A DNA stretch of 44,384 nt from Bodo saltans (GCA_001460835.1 CYKH01000770.1:21486-65869); one strand, 5' to 3'; counted from the first letter of the stretch, positions 1 to 9,090 are shown. The notes: generated by a model from the letters alone, not told the origin. A program made the numbers and translations.

Positions 1-1
1 G

Positions 2-193
2 GACATCAAGGGCCACCCGTACTTCCACGGGGCGAACTGGGAGAAGCTGTTCAACCGGCACTACCCCGCGCCGATCCCTGTGAAGGTGAAGAGCGCCGGC
101 GACACGAGCAACTTCGAGAAGTACCCTGAGTCTGGCGAGGACCGCTCTGCGCCGCTGACGCCTGCCCAGCAGGCCGAGTTCAAGGACTTTTAG
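2..193 (+). CDS. PKAC: cAMP-dependent protein kinase (PKA) catalytic subunit, 3' end only
   Basis: Last 63 codons of an AGC-family kinase, cut by the window edge and ending with TAG. The part present is the C-terminal tail after the kinase core, including GHPYFHGANWEKL and the terminal FKDF that forms the FxxF hydrophobic motif of PKA. Bases 1-189 match 15715-15903 of the complete PKA gene downstream with no difference that I could find; the first change is the silent third base of the last codon (TTT against TTC), followed by TAG against TGA and unrelated 3' UTRs. In the family this subunit phosphorylates Ser/Thr targets in the cytosol and flagellum; trypanosome PKA is reported to respond to nucleosides rather than cAMP. 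Codon use is strongly GC-ending, as in the other copy. Identity as PKA is secure; the upstream part cannot be seen. Confidence 0.93.
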   Translation, partial: DIKGHPYFHGANWEKLFNRHYPAPIPVKVKSAGDTSNFEKYPESGEDRSAPLTPAQQAEFKDF

Positions 194-631
194 AAATCGG
201 AACCGTTTCTTCCCCTATTCCGAACCGCATTGCGATGCGATTCTTGTTCAGTATACCACATTGTTTTTCTTTGTTTCGCGTTTTTTTTCCTCGTGTGATG
301 TGCCTCACCACCCTCCATTATTTTAGACACCACACGGGACAACGAGTGTGAGAGATGTACCGAAAACCAACAAACTGTGCCATGAGCTGTGAAGGGAGCA
401 ACGGAGCAAAAGAACGATTTGTGAGAGAAAAAGGAAAGAAAACGAGAGAAAAAGAGACACATCGTAGTAGTCGGAAAGACTTTTATGGCGATGGAGCATT
501 GAATGTGTGTGATGATCCACCGATTGCTTTGCCTGGAAAATGCGATTTCCCTTGCACCAGTATTGTTTTGTTAATTCATTTTTTATTCTTTCGATAAGTT
601 GAAGAAAAATATAAACGCCGAGAGCTGTGCA
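194..631 (+). other. Intergenic region (3' UTR of PKA copy 1 and 5' UTR of next gene)
   Basis: No convincing gene. The 80-codon frame at 355-597 is Lys/Arg/Glu-rich and lies in AT-rich UTR-like sequence. The right end carries a T-rich tract leading to the next start. Confidence 0.6.
561..598 (+). promoter_or_regulatory. Putative trans-splice acceptor for the gene at 632
   Basis: T-rich tract ending in AG at 597-598, leaving a 33-base 5' UTR with no ATG before 632. Inferred from the kinetoplastid polypyrimidine-AG pattern. Confidence 0.5.
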
Positions 632-2110
632 ATGTCAACACGACCTCCCATCGAGGGTGATGGAGTGCGTGTTAATTTTTTCAATTTTCTCTTGCGTACT
701 CCTGGAGAAGTTGCGCCGCCACTGCGCGTCTCGATACCGGACACAATTGTGTTTGAGCACAACTGTCCTAGGAGTTGGTTCTACTATGATGTGGAGAACA
801 AGGAGATTCGAAAGCGTGCGGGACGCGATTTACAAGCCGGCACTATTCTAGCAGAGTTTGGCACCTCTACCCCCGGCGTCTCTTCTGGTTCAGGCGCGTC
901 GACATCGATTACGACTGTCGCAACCTTCACGTACCTTCGGCACGAGGATGGTTCGAACGAGCCAGCAGTCACCACACTGTATCTCACTAAAGAGGGGCTT
1001 GAGAAGCTGCTGATTACGACGAGTGTGGTAAAACTTGAGGGCATCCTGCAAAAACACTTTCTGCCTATTGAGCTGAATGAATGTGTGATTCAAGCAACAT
1101 GGGGTGCAAAGTTATGCCTCATTCGTCGACGCATGAACCACAGGACCATCACCGACAGACCGCGGCTGCTGTCGGAAAAGCACTGCACATTCGACGGGCC
1201 GGACCACTTGTCGATCGAAGTGTCGACGGCGAAGGACACGGTAGGAGACATCACACACATTACTGAGAGGATCGTGGAGCATGTCGCGCGAACTGCGCGC
1301 ATGAAACCTGTCAGTATGATGCTGTACTTCAAACTCGATCAGCAAAGAAAGCCACGCCTACTGTGGTGCTCGTCCTTGCGGTTCGACAAACATCCCTACA
1401 CGCTCCCCCCGGCATGCGTGTTTGTTTCCCCGGAACTTGAGAGCCCAGACACGACTGCTGACGATACGGCACTGGATGACATGGCGATTGCGCAATCCAA
1501 ACTGGAGCGAAGGTCTCGCCCTGGGTCTCCCACCCATGCAGATGGGGGCGGGGGCTCACAGAGTCCTTCGCTGATGAGCACTGCGTACCACACGAGCAGC
1601 AGCACAGCCACAACCCACTACAACGGGACAGTAGGGGGCGGCGTGATTCTCCCGCCTGAGGCAATGTTGAAGGTCGAACGAATTAGCGAGCAGTGGCACA
1701 CGTTTCATGACGAGACGGATATCGAAGCCAACCTCATCCAAGAGCAGCGTTTGAACGCCAAGCAGATTGTCGACGATGCTCTCTACGCAGTCCTTGCTGG
1801 GTCGGAGGGTGGCGGTGGCGGCCCTACTGCGATTCGACTCCCTCCGGAGCTCTCTCACCTACTGGGCGGCGAAGCACGCCTCTTGAGTCTCACACACAGC
1901 ATCGGCTTGGTGGAGTCGGGGAGCTCGGACATGGGGCCAAATAGCACAACGCACGTCTCCATCGCCACTGCGCCCCCTGTCGCGGTCATGATGACGATGG
2001 CACAGGAATGGCTTGATAAACATTTTGCTCATCGCATGGCAAGCTTGCTGGACCGAGCAGCGACGCAAGTCCAATGGGTGGCGTTGCAAGCGGTGCTGCC
2101 GTTGTTGTAG
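632..2110 (+). CDS. Conserved-looking hypothetical protein with YFKxD...LLWCSSLR motif
   Basis: 492 residues from the first ATG after a T-rich tract with AG at 597-598; the open frame extends 11 codons further upstream, but only from a TTG. I do not recognise a named family. Residues 1-270 look folded: a HNCPRSWFYYD segment near residue 43, a Thr/Ser-rich loop, an ATWGAKLCLIRRRM segment, then YFKLDQQRKPRLLWCSSLR. That last type of motif (a beta-strand pair ending in LLWCSSLR) is one I associate with conserved eukaryotic, often flagellar, proteins, but I cannot name it. Residues 285-360 are low complexity (Gly, Ser, Thr, His) and probably disordered. The C-terminal 140 residues are predicted largely helical, with a glycine run. 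No signal peptide or membrane segment is apparent. Function unknown. Confidence 0.8.
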   Translation: MSTRPPIEGDGVRVNFFNFLLRTPGEVAPPLRVSIPDTIVFEHNCPRSWFYYDVENKEIRKRAGRDLQAGTILAEFGTSTPGVSSGSGASTSITTVATFTYLRHEDGSNEPAVTTLYLTKEGLEKLLITTSVVKLEGILQKHFLPIELNECVIQATWGAKLCLIRRRMNHRTITDRPRLLSEKHCTFDGPDHLSIEVSTAKDTVGDITHITERIVEHVARTARMKPVSMMLYFKLDQQRKPRLLWCSSLRFDKHPYTLPPACVFVSPELESPDTTADDTALDDMAIAQSKLERRSRPGSPTHADGGGGSQSPSLMSTAYHTSSSTATTHYNGTVGGGVILPPEAMLKVERISEQWHTFHDETDIEANLIQEQRLNAKQIVDDALYAVLAGSEGGGGGPTAIRLPPELSHLLGGEARLLSLTHSIGLVESGSSDMGPNSTTHVSIATAPPVAVMMTMAQEWLDKHFAHRMASLLDRAATQVQWVALQAVLPLL

Positions 2111-2221
2111 AGAGAACTGCTTCACCAACTTGTGATACGCAGTTGTACATTTCCACAGAGAAGAAGTAGTGATGGGACAAAAGATGTTGCTAACAGCCTG
2201 CAAGGACGGTAAAGATATGAA

Positions 2222-2256
2222 CTTCCCTTTTTTAAATTTTCATCATTGGGATTCAG
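2222..2256 (+). promoter_or_regulatory. Putative trans-splice acceptor for the SP-RING ligase gene
   Basis: CT-rich tract followed by AG at 2255-2256; a second candidate AG at 2280-2281 follows TTTGCTTTCT. Either leaves a short 5' UTR before the ATG at 2294. Confidence 0.4.
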
Positions 2257-2293
2257 TTCGGGCGGGAGGTTTGCTTTCTAGACATTTTAAAGG

Positions 2294-4252
2294 ATGGCCA
2301 TCAAGAGAAGGCGTAGCGGAGTGCAACCGCTTCTCACACCTGCCGCTTCCTCAGAGAGGCTCGGCGCGTCGCCGGTCGTGGACTTGGCCGACACACCAGT
2401 GGCTAACTCATGGCTCTCCACTGCCGAGTGGGCCCGACTTTACCGCTGCACGCGGCCAACTAAAATGACGCAACAATCGTTTCAACTGGCAGCCCAGTCC
2501 GGCAACTTAGATGACCTCAAAGCAGACGTCATTCACAAACTTTGTCGTGAGCTAAAGCATATCATGACGGAGCATGGCTGGTTAGAGGAGGTTCGACTTC
2601 TTTCTAACCAGCCGAGGAAAAGTGAAGGAGTGCAACTGATTCGACAGGGAGTGTCAATGTCGATTGAGGCAAAAGCCGCCGCAATGTCCCAACAGCAACA
2701 ACAGCAGGGTGTCGCCGAATCGGCACCAGTAGCACCGATAGCTGAGGCTCCTGCTATTGTGGCAGAAAGTCATCGGCCGTCAAGTGGTGAGCGCCTCCTT
2801 GCTGCAGTGCTAGCGGCGAAGCAGCACAACCAAGCGAAGTCGGATCATGCGCCTCGCCCTGTCTCTGCGCCGCAGCTGGATCAGGAGGACAACGGCCTTA
2901 TCTCCTCTCCCAAGCCTCCCTTGTCATCCTCCTCGTTTGACTACCTGTCGCGGTTTCCCCACTCATCGTCGCATGTTGCTCAACAATTGTCGACAGTACC
3001 TGCTGCCAACGGTCGCAGTGGCGCACATGCGGTCCGCGGTAGCACTCTCAAAAGCTCAGTGGAAGCAGCAGCTGCAGCGCTCGCAACGGCTCCTTTGCTT
3101 CACACTGTAAGTCGATCGGCAGCGCCACTTATCAGTAGCAGCAATGCTTGCCCATCTGCCCTTGCGTCGTCCATACCGAAGCCGCTGCCTCCTCTTCAAG
3201 CTGCTTTTGGGACTCCCTCTGAGTTAGAATTGTACAGTTCCCCGATGGCAAAGGTGATGGTCATCTTAAAGCGCTTCCAACTGCGCATGGGCAGCTACCC
3301 TGTACGCTTCGAGATTCCAAGTCAATATCTTGCCGATATTGCCGCACGAAGACTTCGTGTCCACGTCATCCCGATGGTAGCGAACCAACCATCTGTATGG
3401 CCAAAGATCAAAGAGGTATTTGTGTTTATCAACGAGCGAAATGTGCAGACGTCATGGAAGCGTGCGTGGCCTGCACGAAAGTCCGTGGACGTAACGAAAG
3501 CGTACTTGCCGCTGGATGTCACGCAGTACCTCCTCAACCCCCTCCATCAGATCCAACGGCTCCAGCTAGACTGCTTTAATCACGAGTTCTGTGGATCCTT
3601 CTCCGTTGTTCTCGTGGCCCCACGGACGGAGATGGATGTGATGGGAGAGTGGAAAGATCAGCTTACGCGAGGTGCGGCTGAACTCCAGCCGTTTTATGAG
3701 TCGATGATGCGGATTGACAACGCTGCGGGTGATGATGACGATGTGACCTGTGAGGTGCCAACGGTTGCCCTGAAGTGTCCGATTTCGCAAACGCGTATTC
3801 TCGTTCCAGCCCGAGGTCGTCACTGCCGCCACCTTCAATGCATCGACTTCGCTGCTTTCTTAAGGTATTGCCACATCAGTTGCTACTGGAACTGCCCTCT
3901 GTGTGACGCTACGATGAGGCTGCGTGATGTCATTGTGGATGGACCGTTTTACGACATGCTGCAGAAGTCTTCGTCGGCTGGATGGACGCACGCGCAACTC
4001 GTCACAGATGAAACCAAGCGAGCGGGAGCGCACATGTTTTGGACGCAAAGTGAAAAACATAAGAGCAACGCTGTCGATCTCAGCTCCTCTGATGACGAGG
4101 ACAGAGAGGAGGAGGAAGAGGAGGTGGAAGGCGACGCTGCTGCAGGACAACCGTTGCGACGGAAGCGACGCGTGGAGGAGGGAGAGGGGGGCAGCCCAAT
4201 AGTGAGTGGATTAGATGCATCGGGCAGTGCAGAGGAACCAATTTGCTTGTAG
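2294..4252 (+). CDS. SIZ1: Siz/PIAS-type SP-RING E3 SUMO ligase
   Basis: 652 residues. Family role: transfers SUMO from the Ubc9-type E2 to nuclear substrates, affecting chromatin, transcription and repair. Residues about 318-450 resemble the PINIT substrate-recognition domain (FVFINERNVQ, a DVTQYL segment, then LDCFNHEFCGSF). The SP-RING (MIZ) zinc finger follows: C495 in LKCPIS, C511 and H513 in RHCRHLQC, C516, and W532 with C534/C537 in WNCPLC, which is the Siz1/PIAS ligand set. VDLSSSDDED at 594-603 is a textbook SUMO-interacting motif, a hydrophobic strand followed by acidic and phosphorylatable residues, and the extreme C-terminus EEPICL could be a second. Residues 120-310 are low-complexity Ser/Ala/Pro with a short Gln run. 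A SAP domain at the N-terminus is not obvious. Family assignment is firm; which Siz/PIAS paralogue it corresponds to is not settled. Confidence 0.9.
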   Translation: MAIKRRRSGVQPLLTPAASSERLGASPVVDLADTPVANSWLSTAEWARLYRCTRPTKMTQQSFQLAAQSGNLDDLKADVIHKLCRELKHIMTEHGWLEEVRLLSNQPRKSEGVQLIRQGVSMSIEAKAAAMSQQQQQQGVAESAPVAPIAEAPAIVAESHRPSSGERLLAAVLAAKQHNQAKSDHAPRPVSAPQLDQEDNGLISSPKPPLSSSSFDYLSRFPHSSSHVAQQLSTVPAANGRSGAHAVRGSTLKSSVEAAAAALATAPLLHTVSRSAAPLISSSNACPSALASSIPKPLPPLQAAFGTPSELELYSSPMAKVMVILKRFQLRMGSYPVRFEIPSQYLADIAARRLRVHVIPMVANQPSVWPKIKEVFVFINERNVQTSWKRAWPARKSVDVTKAYLPLDVTQYLLNPLHQIQRLQLDCFNHEFCGSFSVVLVAPRTEMDVMGEWKDQLTRGAAELQPFYESMMRIDNAAGDDDDVTCEVPTVALKCPISQTRILVPARGRHCRHLQCIDFAAFLRYCHISCYWNCPLCDATMRLRDVIVDGPFYDMLQKSSSAGWTHAQLVTDETKRAGAHMFWTQSEKHKSNAVDLSSSDDEDREEEEEEVEGDAAAGQPLRRKRRVEEGEGGSPIVSGLDASGSAEEPICL

Positions 4253-4714
4253 CCGTGAAGTTGGGAGACAGCAATCAAAGCAATCCTTGAACGTTCGCTT
4301 TTTTTCGAGGAGGGGGAAAAAGCAGAAGAACATTTACACTTCTATTTTGTGGAATTTCGTCGATGCGATTGATGATTCAAAGTTCTCATTGTGCAAATCG
4401 AAGAGCAAGCGTATATTTATGTTACTCTCTTCTGTTTCGTTGTTATTTCAATGTTTCATTCATCAAAGAACTTTACCCGCTCCAAGAAAAGTCTCTTTTA
4501 AGGCGATTCTTGAACTGCGACAGGTAAACGTAACACTACCAAAGTTAAGAAACCACCACAACTCAACGTCAACGAAGAAACGCCAAGAAGAAGGCCCACT
4601 TACATTTTAGCCTCTCTCTATTTTCATTATCGCTGTGTCACCGAACGCAACAACCAAACACAATAACAATATTTCATCACACGTACCAACGCTCAACGAA
4701 AACTCGCACACAAT
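4253..4714 (+). other. Intergenic region
   Basis: AT-rich UTR sequence with two pyrimidine-rich patches (about 4421-4460 and 4612-4630). No AG occurs between the second patch and the ATG at 4715, so the acceptor may be the AG at 4609-4610 (TTACATTTTAG). The open frame 4215-4610 overlaps the previous gene's end and has no recognisable content. Confidence 0.5.
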
Positions 4715-6832
4715 ATGGTGAAACAAGTTTACACAAAAGATCAACTCGCAGCCATTGGTGAATCTGTCAAAGATACTCGGCCAACCGCTGAAGAGGAAGA
4801 TCGCTACGCTGTCATCACAGAGACCACTTCGGCCTGGAGCACTGCGTCTAGCGCCCCAAGCGCGTCGTCTTCGATGGTTTCGTCCAAGCGAGATCGTAAG
4901 CAACAGCAGCAACAACAACAACATCAATCATCATCACCAGTCGCAACAACAACAGCAAGCACTCCTTCTTCCAGTGAGGCAAGTGCTGTACAGTCTCGTT
5001 TCGCTAACGACCAGCGACAACAAAACGAGCGGTCGTCACGAAACCCAACCTCTGTTGAATCTCGCGATGCACGATCGTGGCGTGGTGGGAAGGACAAGGA
5101 AACATTCGAGGAGGGCTACTTGTATGAGCTGCAACAAACCGCGAAGCATAAGCAAGTGCTCCAGTCCGCTGTCGCAGAATACGATCGCAAGCAAGAAGAC
5201 CAACGGAAACAGGATGAACTCGTACGGCAAGAGATTTTGCGTAAGCAGGCGGAGGAGAAGAAACTGCAAGCCGAAGCGAAGGCAATCGAGGCAGCTGCCC
5301 CAGGAGCAGTACCTCATGATGAGCTTGAGGTGATGTTTTCTAAGCTGCGCAGCAACGCTGATGATGCCCGCGATCGAGAGGATTCTAGTGCATCGACACA
5401 CGCGGAGAACAAGCGTGCATCTCGTTTTTTCTTTGGCGGCCCTGATGAGAAGCCTGCTTCCAGTCTATCAACAGCGCAAGCCCCTGCCGTGTTTGTTGAC
5501 CCGTTAGATCTCTTTGTCTCACCCTCTTCCAACGTCGTGTGGAACAAGAACCCTACGAATGTGACAGCAGCAACACAGCAAAGTAATAATGCCGGCGGTA
5601 GCGCAGCGAAGAACTCGAACAAGAAAAGTGACGACAAACAAGCTGCCTTCGCGGTGACCACCGGATCACCATCCGCACCTGCTGCGTCGGCGCAGCCAGA
5701 GAGCAAGCAATCACAACGTGCAGCACCTGGCTTACCCCCCACCATCACAGTTGGCCAAACGAGTGGTCCCCAGAAAGGAAACAAGAATAACCAGCGCGTA
5801 TGGAGCGCTGCAGACTTGGAGTCCAAGCTGTTGGGGCACCCAACCTCATCTGAGCCTGCACCTCCTAAGCCTGCCCCTACTCCCACTGCAGCCGCCACGA
5901 CTAAGGGAGTCTTTGATGCATCTCAACTCGAAACGCAGCTGCTTCAACAGAAGCAGCCGCAAACTACCCAGCACCAGTCCCCCGCTCAACCTCCTCAGTC
6001 ACAGCGCACTCAAGGCCAGACTGCGGCAACACAGCAGCTCCCTGCTACACCGCCATCACCGCCACAGCAACCGGCGTCGGCACCGCCCGCACAGCAGGTC
6101 GCAGCCCAAGGACCGACGGCACCCGTTTCCGCTCCATCTTTCAGCCAAGAGCAAATAGCCGCCATCCACGCGATGTATCAGCAGCAGTCACAGCAACAAG
6201 GAGGAGGTGCACTCAAACCTCCCCAAAGCATTCCCCAGCCAATGATGTTTCTGACACCTCAACAAATGGCTGCGATGCACCAGCAACAACAACAACAACA
6301 ACAACAGCAAGGCGGGGCCCGCCCACCCTTCTTTATGATGAACCCCCAGCAGCAGCAGGTGCAGCAACAACAACAGCAACAGCAACAGCAGCAACAGCAG
6401 CAAGCAACGCAAGCTCAGGCCAATTCTCAGCAGTTCCGTGTTGCCGGAGGTGTTGCAATGCCTCCAAACAATTCAGCACAGCAGCAACAGCAGCAGTGGA
6501 TGGCGATGCAACAACAGCACCTTCAAAACCAGGCAGCAGCGGCAGCGTTCGCCGCTGGACATGCAGGCGCTATGGGTCAGTTCCCCAACGCGTTGCAGCA
6601 GCAGCAGCAGCAACAGATGATGCTAAAACAGCAACAACAGTTTATGCAGCAGCAACAGCAGCAGGGAGGCCGCCTTCCTCCGAATATGATGCCGGCCCAT
6701 CAGCAAATGTTTTACGTGCAGCAGCAGCAGCCACAGCAGCAGCAACAGCAGCTACCACCTGGGTTCGCCCACCACATGGTTTCACCACTTGTTCAGCAAC
6801 AGCAGCAGCAGCAACAACAACAACAGAGGTAA
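4715..6832 (+). CDS. eIF4E-interacting protein, 4E-IP/4E-T-like, with polyglutamine tail
   Basis: 705 residues. The N-terminus carries YTKDQLA at residues 6-12, a YxxxxL-type eIF4E-binding motif very close in form to the YTKEELL of animal 4E-T; the last position is Ala rather than a bulky hydrophobic residue. Residues about 128-200 form a charged coiled coil. A short RASRFFFGG segment sits near 240. Two matching motifs, WSAADLESKLL at 363-373 and FDASQLETQLL at 400-410, look like tandem short linear motifs for a partner protein. From about 420 onward the protein is Gln/Pro-rich with long CAG/CAA-encoded Gln tracts to the stop. Known relatives (4E-T, trypanosome 4E-IP) repress mRNAs in the cytosol and meet decay factors in granules. 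From memory, trypanosome 4E-IP also lies between two PKA catalytic genes, as here, which supports the call. Orthology is inferred, not tested. Confidence 0.72.
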   Translation: MVKQVYTKDQLAAIGESVKDTRPTAEEEDRYAVITETTSAWSTASSAPSASSSMVSSKRDRKQQQQQQQHQSSSPVATTTASTPSSSEASAVQSRFANDQRQQNERSSRNPTSVESRDARSWRGGKDKETFEEGYLYELQQTAKHKQVLQSAVAEYDRKQEDQRKQDELVRQEILRKQAEEKKLQAEAKAIEAAAPGAVPHDELEVMFSKLRSNADDARDREDSSASTHAENKRASRFFFGGPDEKPASSLSTAQAPAVFVDPLDLFVSPSSNVVWNKNPTNVTAATQQSNNAGGSAAKNSNKKSDDKQAAFAVTTGSPSAPAASAQPESKQSQRAAPGLPPTITVGQTSGPQKGNKNNQRVWSAADLESKLLGHPTSSEPAPPKPAPTPTAAATTKGVFDASQLETQLLQQKQPQTTQHQSPAQPPQSQRTQGQTAATQQLPATPPSPPQQPASAPPAQQVAAQGPTAPVSAPSFSQEQIAAIHAMYQQQSQQQGGGALKPPQSIPQPMMFLTPQQMAAMHQQQQQQQQQQGGARPPFFMMNPQQQQVQQQQQQQQQQQQQQATQAQANSQQFRVAGGVAMPPNNSAQQQQQQWMAMQQQHLQNQAAAAAFAAGHAGAMGQFPNALQQQQQQQMMLKQQQQFMQQQQQQGGRLPPNMMPAHQQMFYVQQQQPQQQQQQLPPGFAHHMVSPLVQQQQQQQQQQQR
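6269..6831 (+). repeat. CAG/CAA polyglutamine-encoding low-complexity tract
   Basis: Interspersed CAG and CAA runs in the 3' quarter of the 4E-IP-like gene. The mixed codons keep the repeat imperfect. Shifted frames through it give long spurious Ala, Thr, Asn or Leu frames. Confidence 0.9.
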
Positions 6833-7827
6833 GTCGAATTGCTCGCTTTGATGCCAAACCCCCACGCGCATGTGTGCGCGCGTGCGTGCTTGTGCGCAAG
6901 ATTAGCAAGCGTTGTTTTTCTTGTCTCCCCCCTCCTTCTATTTCCATTTCCTTGAAGTACTCTTACTTTCTTTACCTTCGGTTTAATTCCTTTCATTTTT
7001 CCACCCCCTCCATTCTTTTTTTTTGGTATCGCCCCCCTTCTCTTTTCATCCCCAGCTCCCCTCTCCTTCCATTTTATTGCCTTGCAGCAACACGATGTTG
7101 TTGTGACATTCTCGCGCCTCACTTTTTTCGCCAAGCCAAAGATTTTGATTTTTCACAAATCCCTCCTATCACAAAAAAGAAGCTCTTTTCTTTTCGTTTG
7201 TGCTGCCTTCCTTCCTTCCTTTTTTTTGTGTGAACTCGCTGCTACTACCACTGAATGAGTTTTTTTTATCGCGGCCCCAAATGAAAGTGCAAACGTTCAC
7301 GGTGGACACTCATCGCTGTCAGAGGGCTGGTTGGTGTCACAGGCATTTTTTCTTGTTTTCTTTGCGGGTCCTGTTTTCTTTCCTCCCGCGGATAAACTTC
7401 AACAAGACAAAACAAAGAAGTAAAACAACCACAAACAAACACCCAAACACAATACAAAAAAAAAGCAAACAACGCAACCTGAAAAATACAAACAAGTGGG
7501 TTTCGACTTGAAAGACAAACAATCCAAGTGGTGGAAAGAGGAGAGAATCTGCGAGGGCTCGTTGTGTCTCTGCAAGTGCCCTGATTACCACCTGCGGACG
7601 CTGCGCCCGGGAAAAACATCTCTTGTAAAATGAAGGAGTCGTCAGATACAAATGAAAAGTACTGATTTTTGTTGTGTGGTGGTTGACAGCACATTTATTG
7701 TTGCTACGCGACTGAGGATGTCTAGGTAGCTTATCAGCGAAGGGTGTTTTTCCTTTTTCCTGTTACTTTATGAGTGCAACGAAACCTGCTGAATTCCTTC
7801 CTCAATCAAAAATCACGCTGTGATGCA
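6833..7827 (+). other. Long intergenic region
   Basis: About 1 kb of UTR-like sequence. There are T- and CT-rich blocks around 6920-7080 and 7200-7270, then A-rich sequence around 7400-7480 made of repeated ACAAA/CAAAC words. Frames on both strands here are low-complexity products of these tracts. I see no gene or RNA. Confidence 0.6.
7745..7774 (+). promoter_or_regulatory. Putative trans-splice acceptor for the carrier gene
   Basis: Strong CT-rich tract ending in AG at 7773-7774. The first downstream ATG is at 7823, out of frame, and opens a 9-codon uORF ending at 7852; the first in-frame ATG is 7828. Confidence 0.5.
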
Positions 7828-8898
7828 ATGCTCTTCGTTGTCTCTGGTTTAATCGAAGTAGCACACCTCAGATACTCTTTCAAGCATACAGATAAAGTTT
7901 TTGCACATCAGGCAGGCGATTACGACGAGATGGAGATGCTTTGCGCCGCAACTGCAGGCGTCCTTGGTCGTTTCCCTTGTCACCCCCTCGATACCGTGAA
8001 AACAGTTGCCTTCACTGGTCACTACGGCGCCTCCCCAAGCCCCACTTCCTCCGCGACGATTCCAGGTGGCGCGAGCAGAGGTCCATCAGGAGCGTGGCAA
8101 GTGGCACGCACCATTTACCGCCAAGAGGGAGTACGAGGGTTTTATCGTGGGGTTGGGATCGCCGTGGGTGGTGCGGCCCCAGGGAATGTATTGTACTTGT
8201 TGACGTACGACTACGCGAAGCGTTTTGGGGAGCAACACGTAGACAGCAAGAATTTCCTTGGGAATGCACTCTTGCACTTAGCTGGTGGGTTCACCGCAGA
8301 GGCCGTAAGTTGCGCCGTGTGGGTGCCCGTTGACGTGATCAAGGAGCGCCAGCAGTCCCAGTCCAGCAACGTGGAGGGGCGCTACAGGAATAGTTGGGAC
8401 GCGCTCCGCACCATTTTCCGAAACGAGTCCCTCTCGGGCCTCTACCGCGGCTATTGGAGCACGTTGGCATCGTTTGGCCCATTCTCAGCAGTCTACTTTA
8501 TGTCGCTGGAAACCATCGATCAACTACATCCATTGCCCCCTGCGGACGCTGCGCATCAATCGTCGTACTTCTTGTGCTCCCTGGCGCACGCTGCCGCGGC
8601 GAATATCATCTCGTGCTTGGTGACAAATCCACTGGAAATGATCAAAACGAGGATGCAAGTCCAGCGCGCGATTTTGACTGTTGAAGGCAAATCAGTCCAC
8701 AGTCACCAGTTCTCATATGAATACAGAGGCGTCATGAACGGCATGTCGCGCGTGATTCGTGAAGAGGGAGTGAGGGGATTGTGGCGTGGGAGTGGTGCAA
8801 GAATTCTTTACGCTTGCCCAAATTCTGCGCTTACGATGGCGATTTACCGTTCCCTGAAGCAGCATTATGCTACGAATCCACCACCACCACCAACGTAG
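7828..8898 (+). CDS. Mitochondrial carrier family (SLC25) protein
   Basis: 357 residues from the ATG at 7828; an equally plausible start is the ATG at 7930 (323 residues), because 7828-7929 is AT-rich and UTR-like. Three carrier repeats are visible, each opening with the Px[D/E]xxK signature at the end of an odd-numbered helix: HPLDTVK, VPVDVIKERQQ and NPLEMIKTRMQ. The matching GxxRG elements follow, as EGVRGFYRG, SLSGLYRG and EGVRGLWRG. Family members exchange metabolites, nucleotides or ions across the inner mitochondrial membrane. The second repeat (VPVDVIKERQQ, FGPFSAVYF) is reminiscent of the SLC25 branch containing yeast YMR166C and the SAM carrier, but the substrate cannot be assigned by eye. 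A 9-codon uORF at 7823-7852 overlaps the first start. Confidence 0.9.
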   Translation: MLFVVSGLIEVAHLRYSFKHTDKVFAHQAGDYDEMEMLCAATAGVLGRFPCHPLDTVKTVAFTGHYGASPSPTSSATIPGGASRGPSGAWQVARTIYRQEGVRGFYRGVGIAVGGAAPGNVLYLLTYDYAKRFGEQHVDSKNFLGNALLHLAGGFTAEAVSCAVWVPVDVIKERQQSQSSNVEGRYRNSWDALRTIFRNESLSGLYRGYWSTLASFGPFSAVYFMSLETIDQLHPLPPADAAHQSSYFLCSLAHAAAANIISCLVTNPLEMIKTRMQVQRAILTVEGKSVHSHQFSYEYRGVMNGMSRVIREEGVRGLWRGSGARILYACPNSALTMAIYRSLKQHYATNPPPPPT

Positions 8899-9090
8899 AT
8901 CGTAGACCTGAAAGTGGGGAGTGTCTGCTCCTCCTCTGCAACGCCACATGACGATGATCTGCACACATCCAGCAAATGTGACGAACCTCTCCTCTTTCGA
9001 CAATTTTCCCTTTTGGTTGCCACAGAAAATTTCTTTTTTTTGGTTTTCTTGGCGACTGGTGACGCTCCGCATCAACCTGCTACTGGGGCT

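Noticed and set aside
355-597. 80-codon plus-strand ORF upstream of the gene at 632
   Set aside because: Lies in UTR-like sequence, low-complexity charged composition, and runs into the pyrimidine tract.
4215-4610. 131-codon plus-strand ORF
   Set aside because: Begins inside the SP-RING ligase gene in another phase, contains no recognisable content, and covers the spacer's pyrimidine tracts.
6496-7233. 245-codon plus-strand ORF
   Set aside because: Out-of-phase reading of the CAG/CAA repeats followed by T/C-rich UTR.
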